Positions 24,891 through 37,100 of a stretch of 64,000 nt of DNA are shown here, in pieces. A program made the translations under genes and the position numbers. The stretch is from Populus alba (taxonomy: Eukaryota; Streptophyta; Magnoliopsida; Malpighiales; Salicaceae). The DNA lies in assembly GCF_005239225.2 (NCBI RefSeq), contig NC_133297.1, forward strand, positions 15,364,147 through 15,428,146, written 5' to 3'. Positions within the stretch are counted from its first letter, which is position 1, and each line of letters starts with the position of its first letter. The notes under the pieces are model-generated. The model saw nothing but the letters and a program-made list of their open reading frames with translations, was not told the origin of the DNA and did not search any database.

Positions 24891-25439
24891 TATGGTTGAC
24901 AATGCAATGAAAAATTAAACAAACAATTAACTAATGAACAAGAGATTGAATGCTGATAAGGCCATAATACATAGTAACATAATAGTAAATTACATGTGCA
25001 GTAAAAGGTATACAAAAGAATAACAAAAGGTTGAATGTTGATAAGGAATGAAAACATAAATAAGGAAATTATCTATAGCAGCTTGGTTGACAATGCAAGA
25101 AAGAATTCAAAGCACAATTCACTATAGCTGATAACAACTTTAATATTGATAAAGGATGAAAAAAAGAAAATAAAGAACTAATTCAAAAAAAGATTGAATG
25201 ATGTGAAGTGTGAGCTAAGAAACTTGACAGGGGAAAGAACATAAAAACCTACCCACAGTGGAATAAACCTATTACTGTTTTTCATCAATTAGCAGGGGAT
25301 GTTTTAATTAGCAACTAAAATTATTTGTTTAATTTACTATTACTTAGAAATCAGCAGCACACAATACCAATTTAACATAGCAAGCAGGGGATGTTTTGTG
25401 TAATACGATTTTAACACACACACACACACACACACACAC

Positions 25440-25487
<48 letters not shown>

Positions 25488-26730
25488 AATCATAGTGGTC
25501 GATGTGTGTCCCAACAATCTTCAACCATAAAAAACAACACTAATTCCCCAGTTCATTTCCTGCTACTCTGTTGATAATATCAACTTTAACTTTCTTTCTT
25601 TCTATCCTTTTTCTTTTACGAGCCAAAAGGCTAGGGTTACTCAGCTAATTTCTTGTACTAGCCCTCCTTCAAATATGGGAAAATAAAAACTCTTTTATTT
25701 TGTTGATAAATGAAAACAACTGTTTTGCCTAAATGGATGGCAATTAGAATCTGAAATAGCGAAGTTTGAAAGTTTCTGTAAAAAATAAACAAAACACATT
25801 TGCAACATTCTACTATAACTCCACTTAAATCATTTTAAATAAAAAATCAAAACATTAAAATTAAATTTCTACAAATCACCAATAAATTAAAGAATGGTTA
25901 CAAATTGAAAGAACGAAAAGAAATACAAGTGAATTAACTATTTTAGCAGTAATGGTCAACGAGAGTAAAATACAAGTGAATTAAAAAGGGCATAAACAGG
26001 TCAATTTCATTGCAATGAACAAAAATAAAATTAAAATTGCTAAGGGGACCAATGAAGTAAGCACAGTACCCATTGGAAATTACAGCTGAGGTGTTTGAAT
26101 GAAGTACGGTGTTGATATATGTGGTGGGGTTGTTGCTTGCAGGAACACAAGTTGCTCGTCGTCTTCTTTTTATTTTAATAATGAGAAACGAAGGAAAAAT
26201 TAGCATATAAACAAGTGATTAAACAAAAGGGGATAAACAGATCTGTGCTGGAATAAACAACAAGTAACTTAAAATTTCTATAAGAACAAACCAGTGAACT
26301 AACCTTTTGGAAATTTGAGCTCTGGTGCTTGAATCACGCTTGATCTATATACATGTTTCAGGGTTGTTGCAAGTTGTTCTTCATTTCCTTTTGTTAAAGA
26401 GAAATGAATGACAATTGAACGTGCAGAAATAGAAGGAGCCATCAGTTAATGTTTTGGGTTTTGCAATAGTAATGGTTAATGTGGAGTTGTTGTGCGCAAT
26501 TAGGGCTGATGTGAAGGTAAATCAATGCAAATGGAATAACAAGAATGAGAAGAGAAATGAGAACTAAACGAGGAACAATGTGTGTTTTTGATAATTCCAC
26601 ATTACTCATCTCTAGAAAGTTCAACTACATGTTGAATCTCGAAAAAAAAAGCAGTATTTTACTGCTTCCAAAAAAGTGTGGTCTTGCCGCATTTAAATGG
26701 TGGGACCCACGTTTTTAATTTTCAAACAAT
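24891..26730. other. Harbinger upstream (right-end) non-coding region
   Basis: Non-coding part of the element between the Myb/SANT-like gene and the right terminal repeat. Includes the compound (AC)n-(TA)n microsatellite. Small frames on the minus strand near 25943-26206 and 26442-26624 show no recognisable domain. Confidence 0.5.
25413..25483. repeat. compound (AC)n-(TA)n microsatellite
   Basis: About 14 AC dinucleotides followed directly by about 21 TA dinucleotides. Confidence 0.95.
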
Positions 26731-26796
26731 CTATAACCAAACACTTAATTAGTGCGTTTTGAAAGAAACACGAACTCTAACGCGTAGTCAAACGGG

Positions 26797-28134
26797 TTCT
26801 TGAAAAGTTCCGGAGAGTTTAAAAAAAATTACAAAACTTGTCATTGTTAGATGTAAATTTTTAACAATTTAATTTTGTTGGTAATATATAATCACCAATG
26901 AACTTACCAGTTGTTTATTCTATATGTAATGTGCTTTAATCACTGATGGATTTACTAACGAAATGGATGCTAATAATTTTTTTTGTTTGACATGCTATTT
27001 TTATTTGTAAACCTATCAATAATTATATTACTGATGGAATAACTAATAAAACATAAATCATTGATGATATGGTTTTTGACGATTAGTTGCCCTATGTGAT
27101 ACCATCATTATGCGATGATATTTTGGTAGTGAATAGAATATTAAGAAAATAATAAACTAACGTTTTATCTTAATCACTTCAATATTAAATAAATGATAAA
27201 TGGATAATAAATAAAAATAATGAAAATACCTTATTAAGTTAAAATAAGATTTTTAAGGAATAAGTTATCGAAAAATACTTTAGCAAATGACATGTTATTT
27301 ACTAAGATGAACGATATATCATTCATAAAAAAAAAATATCAACAGAGTGGATGACGTGTTTTTTGTTTTTTGTTTTAAATTAAATCATTCAATTGACCTG
27401 ACTTTTCAGATCAAAAAAATGTCTGAGCTTTTTTTTTTTTTTTTTAATTTTAGCAAAATGCACCTAGGTTTTTTTTATTTTTTGACAGATGTAATAGTCC
27501 AGATGTTTTTATTTTTTTTAAAAAAATTAAATGTTATTTTAATTTAAACCTTTAATTAATACCTTTCTTCATGTTTAATTTTTAAAAAAACTCATTTAAG
27601 ACGCTTTAATTACTATTCAGAACTTTTTTTAATTTATTTTTTTAATATTTTTTAATTTATTTTATTAAATGTTATTTTTATGTTTTTCAATTAAAAAAAT
27701 TAAAATAATGAAAAATGCTTCTATATTTCAAATCTTTTTTTCTTATAAGAAAAATTAACTTAAAAATATTATTATAGTGCGTGGCGTGATATTTTATATC
27801 TATTTAAAAAAAATTTAAATGTTATTTTTTAAAATAATTTTTTCAATTAAAATACTGAAAAATGCTTCTATATTTCTAATATTTTTTTCTTATATAAAAA
27901 ATTAACTTAAAAATATTATTATAGTGCGTTGTGTGATATTTTATATCTATTTAAAAGTATTTTAAATGTTATTTTTTAACATATTTTTATTTTAAAAAAT
28001 ATTATTTAAATATTAACATATTAAAATAATAAAAAAAGAAACTAAAATTTAAGAACCGAGGAGTAAAATGGCAATTTATCTTAAATTTAATTTTTTTTAA
28101 TCTCGTTATTGCCTGGTTAGTGTTACCCACCCAT
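26797..28134. repeat. 1.3-kb direct repeat, copy 2, abutting the threonyl-tRNA synthetase promoter
   Basis: Same sequence as 16192-17510 in direct orientation. It contains a second copy of the CACTA right end (GGTAGTG ending at 27131, again followed by AATAGAATATT) and the same flank to ACCCACCCAT at 28134. It differs by small indels, including six bases (AGTGTT) near its end that copy 1 lacks. It stops 77 bp before the synthetase start codon, so it forms most of that gene's upstream region. Confidence 0.9.
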
Positions 28135-28211
28135 ATCAGGCAAGCCCCTTGAGCTGAGAAGCACAGAAACATCAACCACCCAAAAAGGCGAGGAAAATCA
28201 AAAGTAAAGCC

Positions 28212-31200
28212 ATGTTTGTGTTACACAAAATGGCCACATCTCCTTCTTCATCTCTCTGCTCTTTCTCTCTTTTCCTCTCCAAACCATCCTCACTTCCTCT
28301 TCTGAAACCCCCGTTATTATCCCTCCACTCTCCTCCCCTCAAAAGATTCATTTCCACTGCATCAGAACTGCAACATGACACCCAAGCTGGGAGGAGGACT
28401 CTTCTTGGTTCTCCTTATACCAAAACAAGTCCTCTACTTTCCCTATCTACTGCAGCTATTGCCACCGAGTCTGCCACTGTTTCCCATAACGACACAGCAG
28501 AGAATGAGGAAACTGAAAAACTCGTGCTTCCCACCAATGATTCATCTGAGAAACTTCTCAGAATTCGCCACACGGTAAACTCATATTTTTTCCCATTTTT
28601 AATTGGATGTTTCCTCCTTCCGTTTGTTTTCATCAATGGTAAAGTTCTTTTCTTTTTAATTTTTTCCTTTTGGGACTCTTCCTTTAGTGTGCACATGTGA
28701 TGGCTATGGCAGTTCAAAAGCTGTTTCCTGAAGCTAAAGTGACAATTGGGCCTTGGATAGAAAATGGGTTTTACTATGATTTTGATGTGGACCCTTTGAC
28801 TGATAAAGACCTCAAGAGGATTAAGAAGGAGATGGTGAGTTTAGTTTAATCATTCTATGTCTGTTAATTAGTATTTAAAGTAATTGTTTTTAGGATTTGT
28901 AATAATGGGGAAAGGTCATGAGCCTGGGAAAAATGTTTTCAGGGTACGGAATTTATTTCTTACATCAATCTGTAGGATCGTATCATTGGTCGAAATTTAC
29001 CGCTTGTAAGGGAAGATGTTTCTAGAGATGAAGCACAGAGGAGAATAATGGCTGTTAATGAACCTTACAAGATGGAGATTTTGGAAAGCATTAAAGAAGA
29101 TCCCATCACTATCTATCATATTGGTAATGCTTGTCATTTTTTTTATGTAATTTTTTTATGTAGCAATCACGCTGCTGTCTTTGACAGGCTAATCATTTGC
29201 ATATATACATGAGTTTTGTTCTATTAGTGTACCAAATTATTAAATGGAGGTGAATGGTGTGGCTAGGGCTTTAAATCTTATAAACATAAAAATGCAATTT
29301 TGTTTAATTGTTTAACTCTTGACTGACTTTAGCTGGATAACTGGTTTTGTTTCCAGGCGATGAGTGGTGGGATCTTTGTGCGGGACCTCATGTTGAATCT
29401 ACTGGAAATATTAATAGGAAAGCTGTTGAGCTCGAGTCTGTTGCTGGTGCTTACTGGAGAGGAGATGAAAAGAAACCAATGCTGCAGAGGATCTATGGAA
29501 CAGCTTGGGAGAATGAAGACCAGCTAAAAGCATACCTTCACTTTAAAGAAGAGGCTAAACGTCGAGACCACAGACGCCTTGGCCAAGATCTTGATCTCTT
29601 TTCTATACAGGTATTACTTTCCTCAAATTGTTAATCAGAAAAATGTGACCCCTTGATGTTGTTCTTTGTCTTATGTATTTTATTATAAACAATGTGGAAT
29701 TTCCACGTTGCAGGATGAAGCTGGTGGTGGCTTAGTCTTTTGGCATCCAAAAGGTGCTGTTATTAGACATATTATTGAAGATTCGTGGAAGAAAACACAT
29801 ATAGAACATGGCTATGATTTGTTATACACTCCCCATGTGGCAAAGGCTGATCTATGGAAGATTAGTGGTCATCTGGACTTTTATAGGGAGAATATGTTTG
29901 ATCAGATGAAGATTGAGGACGAACAATACCAACTTCGACCTATGAATTGCCCTTATCATATTTTGTTATACAAAAGAAAGCTCAACTCTTATCGTGATTT
30001 CCCAATCAGGGTTGCAGAGCTAGGAACAGTATATAGATATGAGTTGTCTGGAAGCTTACACGGTCTTTTCCGTGTAAGAGGTTTTACCCAGGTAGTCTCT
30101 AAAATCTTCTTTGATTATCTTTTAACTGTAAATTTATACACATGATATTTTAACTGTTATTCAATTTTGTTGCAAATGAGTGTGTGGCCTCTTTGATGAA
30201 CAGCTACAATTTTATTTTGGTTTTTATATGATCTTCTTGTAGGTTTCACATGATTTTATGCATATGCATATAGGTTGCATGATCTTATGTTAGCAGTGCA
30301 AAGGTAACTGATTAAATTGTGAAGGGCAGCATGAAAACTCCTTGGTGTATCAATTTGCTTGTGTTTGATTTTGCCAATGTCCTCACCGAATGCAATTTCC
30401 GTCTATCCCTTATTGTGGATGCAGTAAAAATGAGAAGTTACTGCTGATGTAATGTTTAAATTGTCAACAGGACAATTGGCATGCATTATATTGTGCAATA
30501 CAACATTGGTTGGGTTGGAGGTTGGAATGGGCCGGGGCGACGAGTGCTACATTTCCCTCTTATAATCACAGCATTACATATGTTCGGCAATAACATTTAT
30601 TTTCAAATGCTTTGCAGGATGATGCACATATATTTTGCTTAGAAGATCAAATCAAAGATGAAATTAGGGGTGTCCTAGATCTTACAGAAGAGATACTATT
30701 GCAATTTGGTTTCAGACGGTATGAAGTTAATCTCTCAACTAGGCCTGAAAAATCTGTGGGAGATGATGATATATGGGAAAAAGCAACATCTGCCCTTAGA
30801 GATGCTTTGGATGACAAGGGATGGAGCTTTCAAATTGATGAAGGTGGCGGTGCCTTTTATGGTCCAAAAATTGATCTTAAGATTGAGGATGCTCTTGGAA
30901 GAAAGTGGCAGTGCTCTACTATACAGGTAGTTTTTAAATTGTTGCAGGCTGAACTTTTTTTTACTGGGTTTCAACAGCTTGATTAGATTGGCATGGCTAG
31001 ATTTTTTTTGAGCGATATATCACTATATATACATATATAACCAGTTCTCCCTGGCTCACACCTAATGCTATTATTTTTTAGGATGTGGCTGTACTGAGTC
31101 AATTGTTAGCATCCATGCATCGCAATGTTGAACTTTTGTAATTGACCAATACTGCCACCTTTAAAATGCGCAGGTTGATTTCAATTTACCTCAGAGATTT

Positions 31201-31744
31201 GATGTTACTTATGTTGATTCAAACACGGAGAAAAAGCGGCCTATCATGATACATAGAGCGGTGCTTGGATCCTTGGAGCGGTTTTTTGGGGTCCTCATAG
31301 AGCATTATGCTGGAGACTTTCCATTGTGGCTTTCTCCAGTACAGGTTCGCATTTTACCAGTGACAGACACACAGGTATACTCAGAGTTCCTGTCTTATTA
31401 TTCATATTAATGACCGTACATTAGCAAGTGTTCTCCAAGACTTGAGGTTATTAACATTTCATATAAAATTGTGTGCGACTCAGCTTGAATATTGCAAAGA
31501 GGTGATGAGCAAACTGAAAGGCAATGGTATTCGGGCTGAAGTTTGCCAAGGGGAGCGCCTGCCAAAGCTCATTAGAAATGCAGAGAAGCAGAAAATTCCT
31601 TTAATGGCAGTTGTGGGCCCCAAGGAGGCTGAGACGCAAACTGTTACAATTAGATCTAGGTTTAGTGGGGAGGTTGGGACCATCGAAGTTGATGATTTTA
31701 TAAGCAGAATCAAGTCAGCCATTGAAAGGAGAGCTTCATTATGA
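28212..31744 (+). CDS. threonyl-tRNA synthetase, organelle-type (8 exons)
   Basis: Exons 28212-28574, 28688-28834, 28976-29123, 29357-29610, 29714-30091, 30618-30926, 31174-31374 and 31484-31744 join in frame to 686 aa. Residues 1 to about 100 are Ser/Leu-rich and basic with few acidic residues, a transit-peptide-like leader. No TGS domain is apparent before the editing domain. Editing-site residues are present: H120 and H124 (RHTCAHVM), C227 and H231 (CAGPHVES). The class II core has motif 2 with R412 (TVYRYE), zinc ligands C383 (MNCPYH), H434 (DDAHIF) and H560 (IMIHRAV), and motif 3 (GSLERF). The C-terminal anticodon-binding domain spans about 590-686. The enzyme charges tRNA-Thr and edits Ser-tRNA-Thr. 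It resembles the Arabidopsis organellar enzyme (EMB2761 type), so plastid and/or mitochondrial targeting is likely. A second in-frame ATG at 28230 could also serve as start. Confidence 0.95.
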
Positions 31745-31819
31745 AGTTCTTGTTCTTGGAAATTGATTTCCATTTTATTTGTTTAACATGCTTGTATAAA
31801 ATACAAGAGGAAAATAGAA

Positions 31820-31825
31820 AATAAA
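31820..31825 (+). terminator. candidate polyadenylation signal of the threonyl-tRNA synthetase
   Basis: AATAAA 76 bp after the stop codon, a usual distance for a plant mRNA end. Confidence 0.5.
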
Positions 31826-31829
31826 TACA

Positions 31830-32747
31830 CTGTTACTGGATAAATTATTCTTATACAAATGCATATGGAAACTAGAGCTTTTCTCCATGCGCTGTTCAGT
31901 TTTTGCCCTTGAAGAACCTTTGTATTTTTCCATTTCCTTTCCCAGGTGTCAGATTTTTTTTAGTGTATTTCTGCTTATAAATCTTCCTGAAAAATTTCAA
32001 GAACAATAATATTTCCTTCCAAAACCTCGTCGGCTGGATGTTGTTATTGTAACTAGTAGATTAGTAATGGCCAATAATGATGTTTGATTAACCACTCTGA
32101 TTATTCTGCAGACAATTTTCGATAGCATTACCATAGTCGCTCTAGAACTGATGATAATGGAAGAGTTGGATTATTACAGAACACAGTTAATCTGGCATGG
32201 TCGGCACCTTCGAGAAATATTGTGGTGACTGCTTCTATGGCAGCCAATCAAAATTTCCTTTAGGATCAAGAATAGTGGAAGTGCCACGGCTTGTGCAGAT
32301 GCCCAAATCTGTCGAGTCTGTTCTCTACACAACACCGCCACCACTCAAATCTTTGACCTTACAATAACATCATTCACACGGTTATGTTAAACCACTGTAT
32401 CATTAACTTAATTAATAGTGACTTGCTATTTTCTTTTCATAAATAGCAAGCATTATACCCTCTCCATGTGAAGCCCAAAAGAGCCTGCAGGTTAGCAAGG
32501 ATGTCAGGTAAATCACCATGACCTCTGAATTAGGAGGAAAAGTTTACTGAGAGGACCAAAATAACCAAAGGATTTAGAGGTCTCAAAGAAAAACTAGAAA
32601 TCCCACCTAAATTTAGGCTGAATTTGTGGCATTGATGTTCCTTGAATACACTATAAAAGTAAAAACGAGAACCGATGAGTTCAAGATGAAACTAAGAAGC
32701 TCCAGGCAATAAGAAAAGGCTGAAATATAAGAAAAGAAGGCTAACCG
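31830..32747. other. intergenic region between the synthetase and the polygalacturonase pseudogene
   Basis: Contains the downstream flank of the synthetase and possible promoter remnants of the polygalacturonase pseudogene. No gene recognised. Confidence 0.5.
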
Positions 32748-34160
32748 ATGGGTTTCGAAATGATGGCCGCAGGAGATGCATACCATTTGTGCTTCTTGCT
32801 ATTAGTCACCCAAGTACAAGGTTCAAATTTTGATGTGAAAGCCTATGGATGATAGCAAGGTACAAGATGAGAACTTTTGTCTTGAATTTCGTCCTGAACA
32901 TTTTCTCCAAATTCAGTTTGCCTAAGGTCTTGTGTTGTTGTAAGCTATAAATAGCGCTTGGAAAGATGCCTGTGCCGCCAAAGAAGCCAGCACGGTGGTG
33001 ATAGCAAAAGGGAACACATGGTTGGTCCCCTGAAATTCGAAGGACCTTGCACAGCCCCTGTAACGTTGAAGGTTCAAGGAACTCTCAAGGCTCCATCAGA
33101 CCCCAAGCGACTGCGTGATGATTGGGTCGCTTTCCGGAATGTCGAAGGATTAACTGTCTCAGGCGGTGGAATATTCGATGGTCAAGGAGCAATTGCTTGG
33201 TGGTCCGTAGATAATTGTGCAAAAACTGGAAAATGCAATTCCTTGCCCACAGCAAGTCCTCATATCTCAAAGAAAACATGCATGGTTTTTATTTTGTTTA
33301 ACCTGGTGTTGATTTTTTTGAACAGAATTTACAATTCACAAAGCTGACCAACTCAAAAATAGAAGGGATTACGTCCCTGAACAGCAAGCTGTTTCACATG
33401 AACATTTTGAACTGCGATAATGTGACCTTCCAAGACATTGTGATCAATGCACCCAAAAACAGCCTCAACACTGATGGGATTCATATCGGTCGATCAACTA
33501 TGGTCAATATTACAGGCGAACCATAAAAACTGGGGATGATTGTGTCTCTCTTGGCGATGGCTGCCAACAAATAAACGTTGAGAAAGTAACCTGCGGACCA
33601 GGCCATGGCATTAGTATAGGAAGCCTTGGCAGATACCATGATGAACAACCAGTTATCGGAGTTACAGTGAGGAATTGCACCCTCACAAACACTGAAAATG
33701 GTGTTAGGATTAAAACATGGCCAGCTTCCCCCAGTGGCGTAGCTTCAAATGTTAATTTTGAGGATATTATCATGAACAATGTTAGCAACCCTGTTCTTAT
33801 TGACCAAGAATACTGCCCTTATAGTAACTGCCTGGCAAAAGGTACTTGGAACTTTTTCATCTATCTTAATTATCTTGTTTTCTTTTACTCCGAATTTTCA
33901 AAAGAAAAGAAAAGGACTAGCTACCTGATGATTTCTTCTGTTTTCAAGGTTCCCTCGCGTGTTAAGATCTCCGATGTTAGATTCGAAGGTCTACGGGGCA
34001 CCTCTGCAACTCAAGTGGCAGTGAAAATGTTTCTGTTGAGGTTGAGGATATCAACTTGGTATACAATGGAAAAGAAGGGAGCTCAACATCTCTATGCGCA
34101 AACGTGAAGCCCCAAGTCTCCCGGAAAATATTTCCGGCCACCTGTTCTCCGTCTGCTTAA
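32748..34160 (+). pseudogene. polygalacturonase (GH28), frameshifted and partly deleted
   Basis: Opens with an ATG at 32748, a signal peptide (CFLLLVTQVQG) and the FDVKAYG start of plant exopolygalacturonases, then meets a stop where about 20 bp seem lost. Coding resumes at SAWKDACAAKEASTVVIAKG, shifts frame, and continues with FEGPCTAPVTLKVQGTLKAP, VSGGGIFDGQG and, after an intron-like gap ending near 33324, [11 protein letters not shown]28 motifs are all visible but in different frames: [10 protein letters not shown] (about 33465), GDDCVSLGDG (about 33533, after a shift near 33515), CGPGHGISIGSLG (about 33594) and GVRIKTWPAS (about 33700). The last exon breaks after ATQVAVKM, where about a dozen codons are missing, and ends PATCSPSA at a stop at 34158-34160. 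The family hydrolyses pectate, commonly in pollen. Several independent breaks rule out annotation error. Confidence 0.88.
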
Positions 34161-37100
34161 CCTTCTTCTAGCTAGCTGCTATTCACTTCTTATATATAAT
34201 TGTAAATACTACCTCCTGGCACCCCCTCATGCTAGCTTACATGCATGAATGGCCTCTTTTTTCGACCTATACTGTATAAATTGTTTTTGGATAAGTAGAA
34301 TGACGCCATTTTGGCTATGGCACATGCTTCTCCACCATCAGTTATGTTTCTTGTGTGATTTGAAACTCATTAGTATATATATTCTATGTTTCTAAAAAAA
34401 TTATGATTTTTTAATATGAAATAAAAAACACTTTTTTGATTTAAATACTTCAACTTAAAAGCTTAACATAATATATTTTTATTGTGAGATAATAAACTTT
34501 TTAAAATATTTTTTTAAACTTCATTATTTACAATATGTATAGTCTATATTTACATTGGTTTTTTCTTAATTTTTTCATATAAAATATTAAAACTTTAATT
34601 TTTTTTAATTTTTTCGGGTTAACCTGAGTTGACCCATGAAACCCAGGACCCAACCCTTTGGTCGAATCAACTCTTGAGCCGGGTTTAATAACTATGGTTT
34701 TAACCACTATATAAGTAGTTGGTGTATTATTTCTTTTATTAGATTATTGAATTTCAAACTTTTCTAAAAAAATTAGATTTCTCTCTCTTCATTTTTCTAT
34801 TGCTTAAGAGTGTAATTTTAGGACTTGAGATCCTTAATTTTTGTACATGTTACACATTGTGAATTGCTATTAGAGCATGTTAATCTCTTTAATAGATGGA
34901 TACAGTATCAATCACCTTGCGATGTAAGAGTGAAGGCCATCTAGGTAATGTAAAGGTTAAACTAATAGCATAAAGAGTCTAATAATAAAATATAGATGAT
35001 TTAGAGCAAAACAATAAATACACTATTAAGAGAGGGAAGATAGCCTATTGTGATGTAAGAAGCTTAGATTGTCAGCTAGCTACTTAATAATTGTTTCTTT
35101 GGACGTTTTGGTGTTGGCCTATCTTAATTAGGTGTTGCTGATCAAGATGATGCCTATTGTTGCTTTGTAGAAGGGTTTTTTTTTAGTATTATTAGCACTT
35201 TAGTAAATCTCTTTATATACCAACAATTTCTTCTTGTTTTTTTTTTTAAATAATATGGATGTCTGAGCTAATTTTTACACGTCTCAACTAACCTTACAGA
35301 TCCTGAAATTAACAATTATATAAGTCATACAACACATTTATACGGGTCACATCATTATGGATCTCACCACTAAAATTTCTAATAACAACAACTGATATAG
35401 TAAAAAATAATATATTATTTCCTAAATGTTTCTTTCCAGAGAAAAAAACCTCATTCTCCTCTCTTACATGAGTGCATCTTGTTTTGTAGCCACTTTTTTT
35501 CAATCATGGTTATTCAATAAAATACAACAATTAACCAAAAAAAATTATTAAATTTTAATACCAACAACTCCTACAAGTGAAAACTAAGGATAATAAAATT
35601 TGTTACAAGTCAAAACTTTCAAAAATTAAAAACAACATAATTATAAAGAAACTCAAAAGACTTAATGTTATTCATTCATGTCTTCACTTTTTAAAAAAAC
35701 TATTATAAACTATCATATAGAAAAAACTAGAAAATCTTAATAATACTAAATAAAAAATAAACTAAAAAAATTATTTCTTTTAAATAAGGGGGAAATAAAA
35801 AACAGTAATAATATAGAATAGAAAAGAAATAAAATTAACTAAAAAAAAATATTTAGTTTTCCAAAAAATAAATAAAACAGCTCCTTCGTTATATACACCA
35901 GCTTCAAAAAATTAAAAATAAATTGTAATTGCTAATGCTACAAAGCATAAAACTATAAAAAAATCCATGATCAGCAAAGCAAAAGCACTATATATGTGCA
36001 AATTAAAGTAGCCAAGGGGTTGCAAAATCTCAGTGAAATCTCTTGTGCCACATCCTTTAGTATTTTGCAAGATAATCCTATCTTTTTTATTTTTCTAATT
36101 ATTTTAAGATTTCTTTTCCTTTTCAAATTAGGTCAGTTAAGTACTTATTTAAACAGTTATATGTTATTTTCATAATATTCTTTCTTTTAGTTTAATATTC
36201 AAATTTTATCTTCTTTTACGTGGAAAAATAAACAAGATATGATTAAGGTTTCTCAAGTCCTCGCTTTTTCTTTCATTTTCATTTCAATTCTAATTAATTA
36301 AGTTCATGCTGCATTAATTGCTTCTCCTCCAAGGTCTATAAGTTTGATTTTTAAGCTTATAATAAAATAAAGAGTTGTCATAATAAAGTAACACGTTAAT
36401 TCCATTAGTCAAAACTTTTATAAGATCAACTTTGTGATAATGATCGCACCAATCTCTATCTAGAATTTTGATATTAAAATTTTCATTCCAAGACATTTTG
36501 GAACCATGGTCATTCATCAACCAAACTTGGACACTAAGACTAGGAGCCTATTTGATATTATAATATCGGTTGCTTTTCATAGTGTTTTTCACTTAAAAAT
36601 ATATTTGAGAAAAGTATATTAAAAATTTGAAGGATAAAACAATTATAAAACCTAATTATCAATCAACTCAATGCTGAAGGATACAGTTGAGAAAATAATT
36701 AAATATAAAAAAACAAAAAAAACAATACAAGTCAACTCGAGTAACCTGTAAAACTTGTGATGCGGGTCATTAGATTGAGATAACTTCATAGAAAGTAAAT
36801 CAAAACAAATTAACACACTGTATTTTTTTTTTTTTCATTTTGGTTATAAAACTCTTTTTTTTAGTGATTTTACTATTTTATGGCTAAATTAAAGGCCAAT
36901 ATAGCTTCCTATTTGTTGGTGAAGGGTCGGATTAAAACTTAGGGGACCAAAATGACAAAAAATGGGGAAACTAGGTGGCTTTCTCAAAATTGGCATAAAG
37001 CCCCCCCGCCCCGCCCACCCCCTTCTTTTTCATTGATAGATCTTTGGTCCCTATAGTTTTCTAAAATTCAATCTTGGTTGAAACCGATCCTCACCACTAA

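Larger units (their letters stand above)
17511..26799 (-). mobile_element. PIF/Harbinger-type DNA transposon, about 9.3 kb, decayed
   Basis: The left end starts GAGTGCGTTTGGTATTGTGG. The reverse complement of the right end starts GAACCCGTTTGACTACGCG, an imperfect terminal inverted repeat. Internally, on the minus strand, lie a Myb/SANT-like gene (about 23820-24890) and a DDE nuclease gene (17796-22285), the two-gene content that defines this superfamily. No 3-bp target duplication is seen; instead the element is bordered by the 1.3-kb direct repeats. A solo LTR is nested at 17944-20864. Two-gene autonomous layout, but both genes carry stops. Confidence 0.82.

Noticed and set aside
16192..28134. 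The 1.3-kb direct repeats as LTRs of one large retrotransposon
   Set aside because: They do not begin TG or end CA, they contain the end of a CACTA element plus its flank, and the interior holds Harbinger genes rather than gag-pol.
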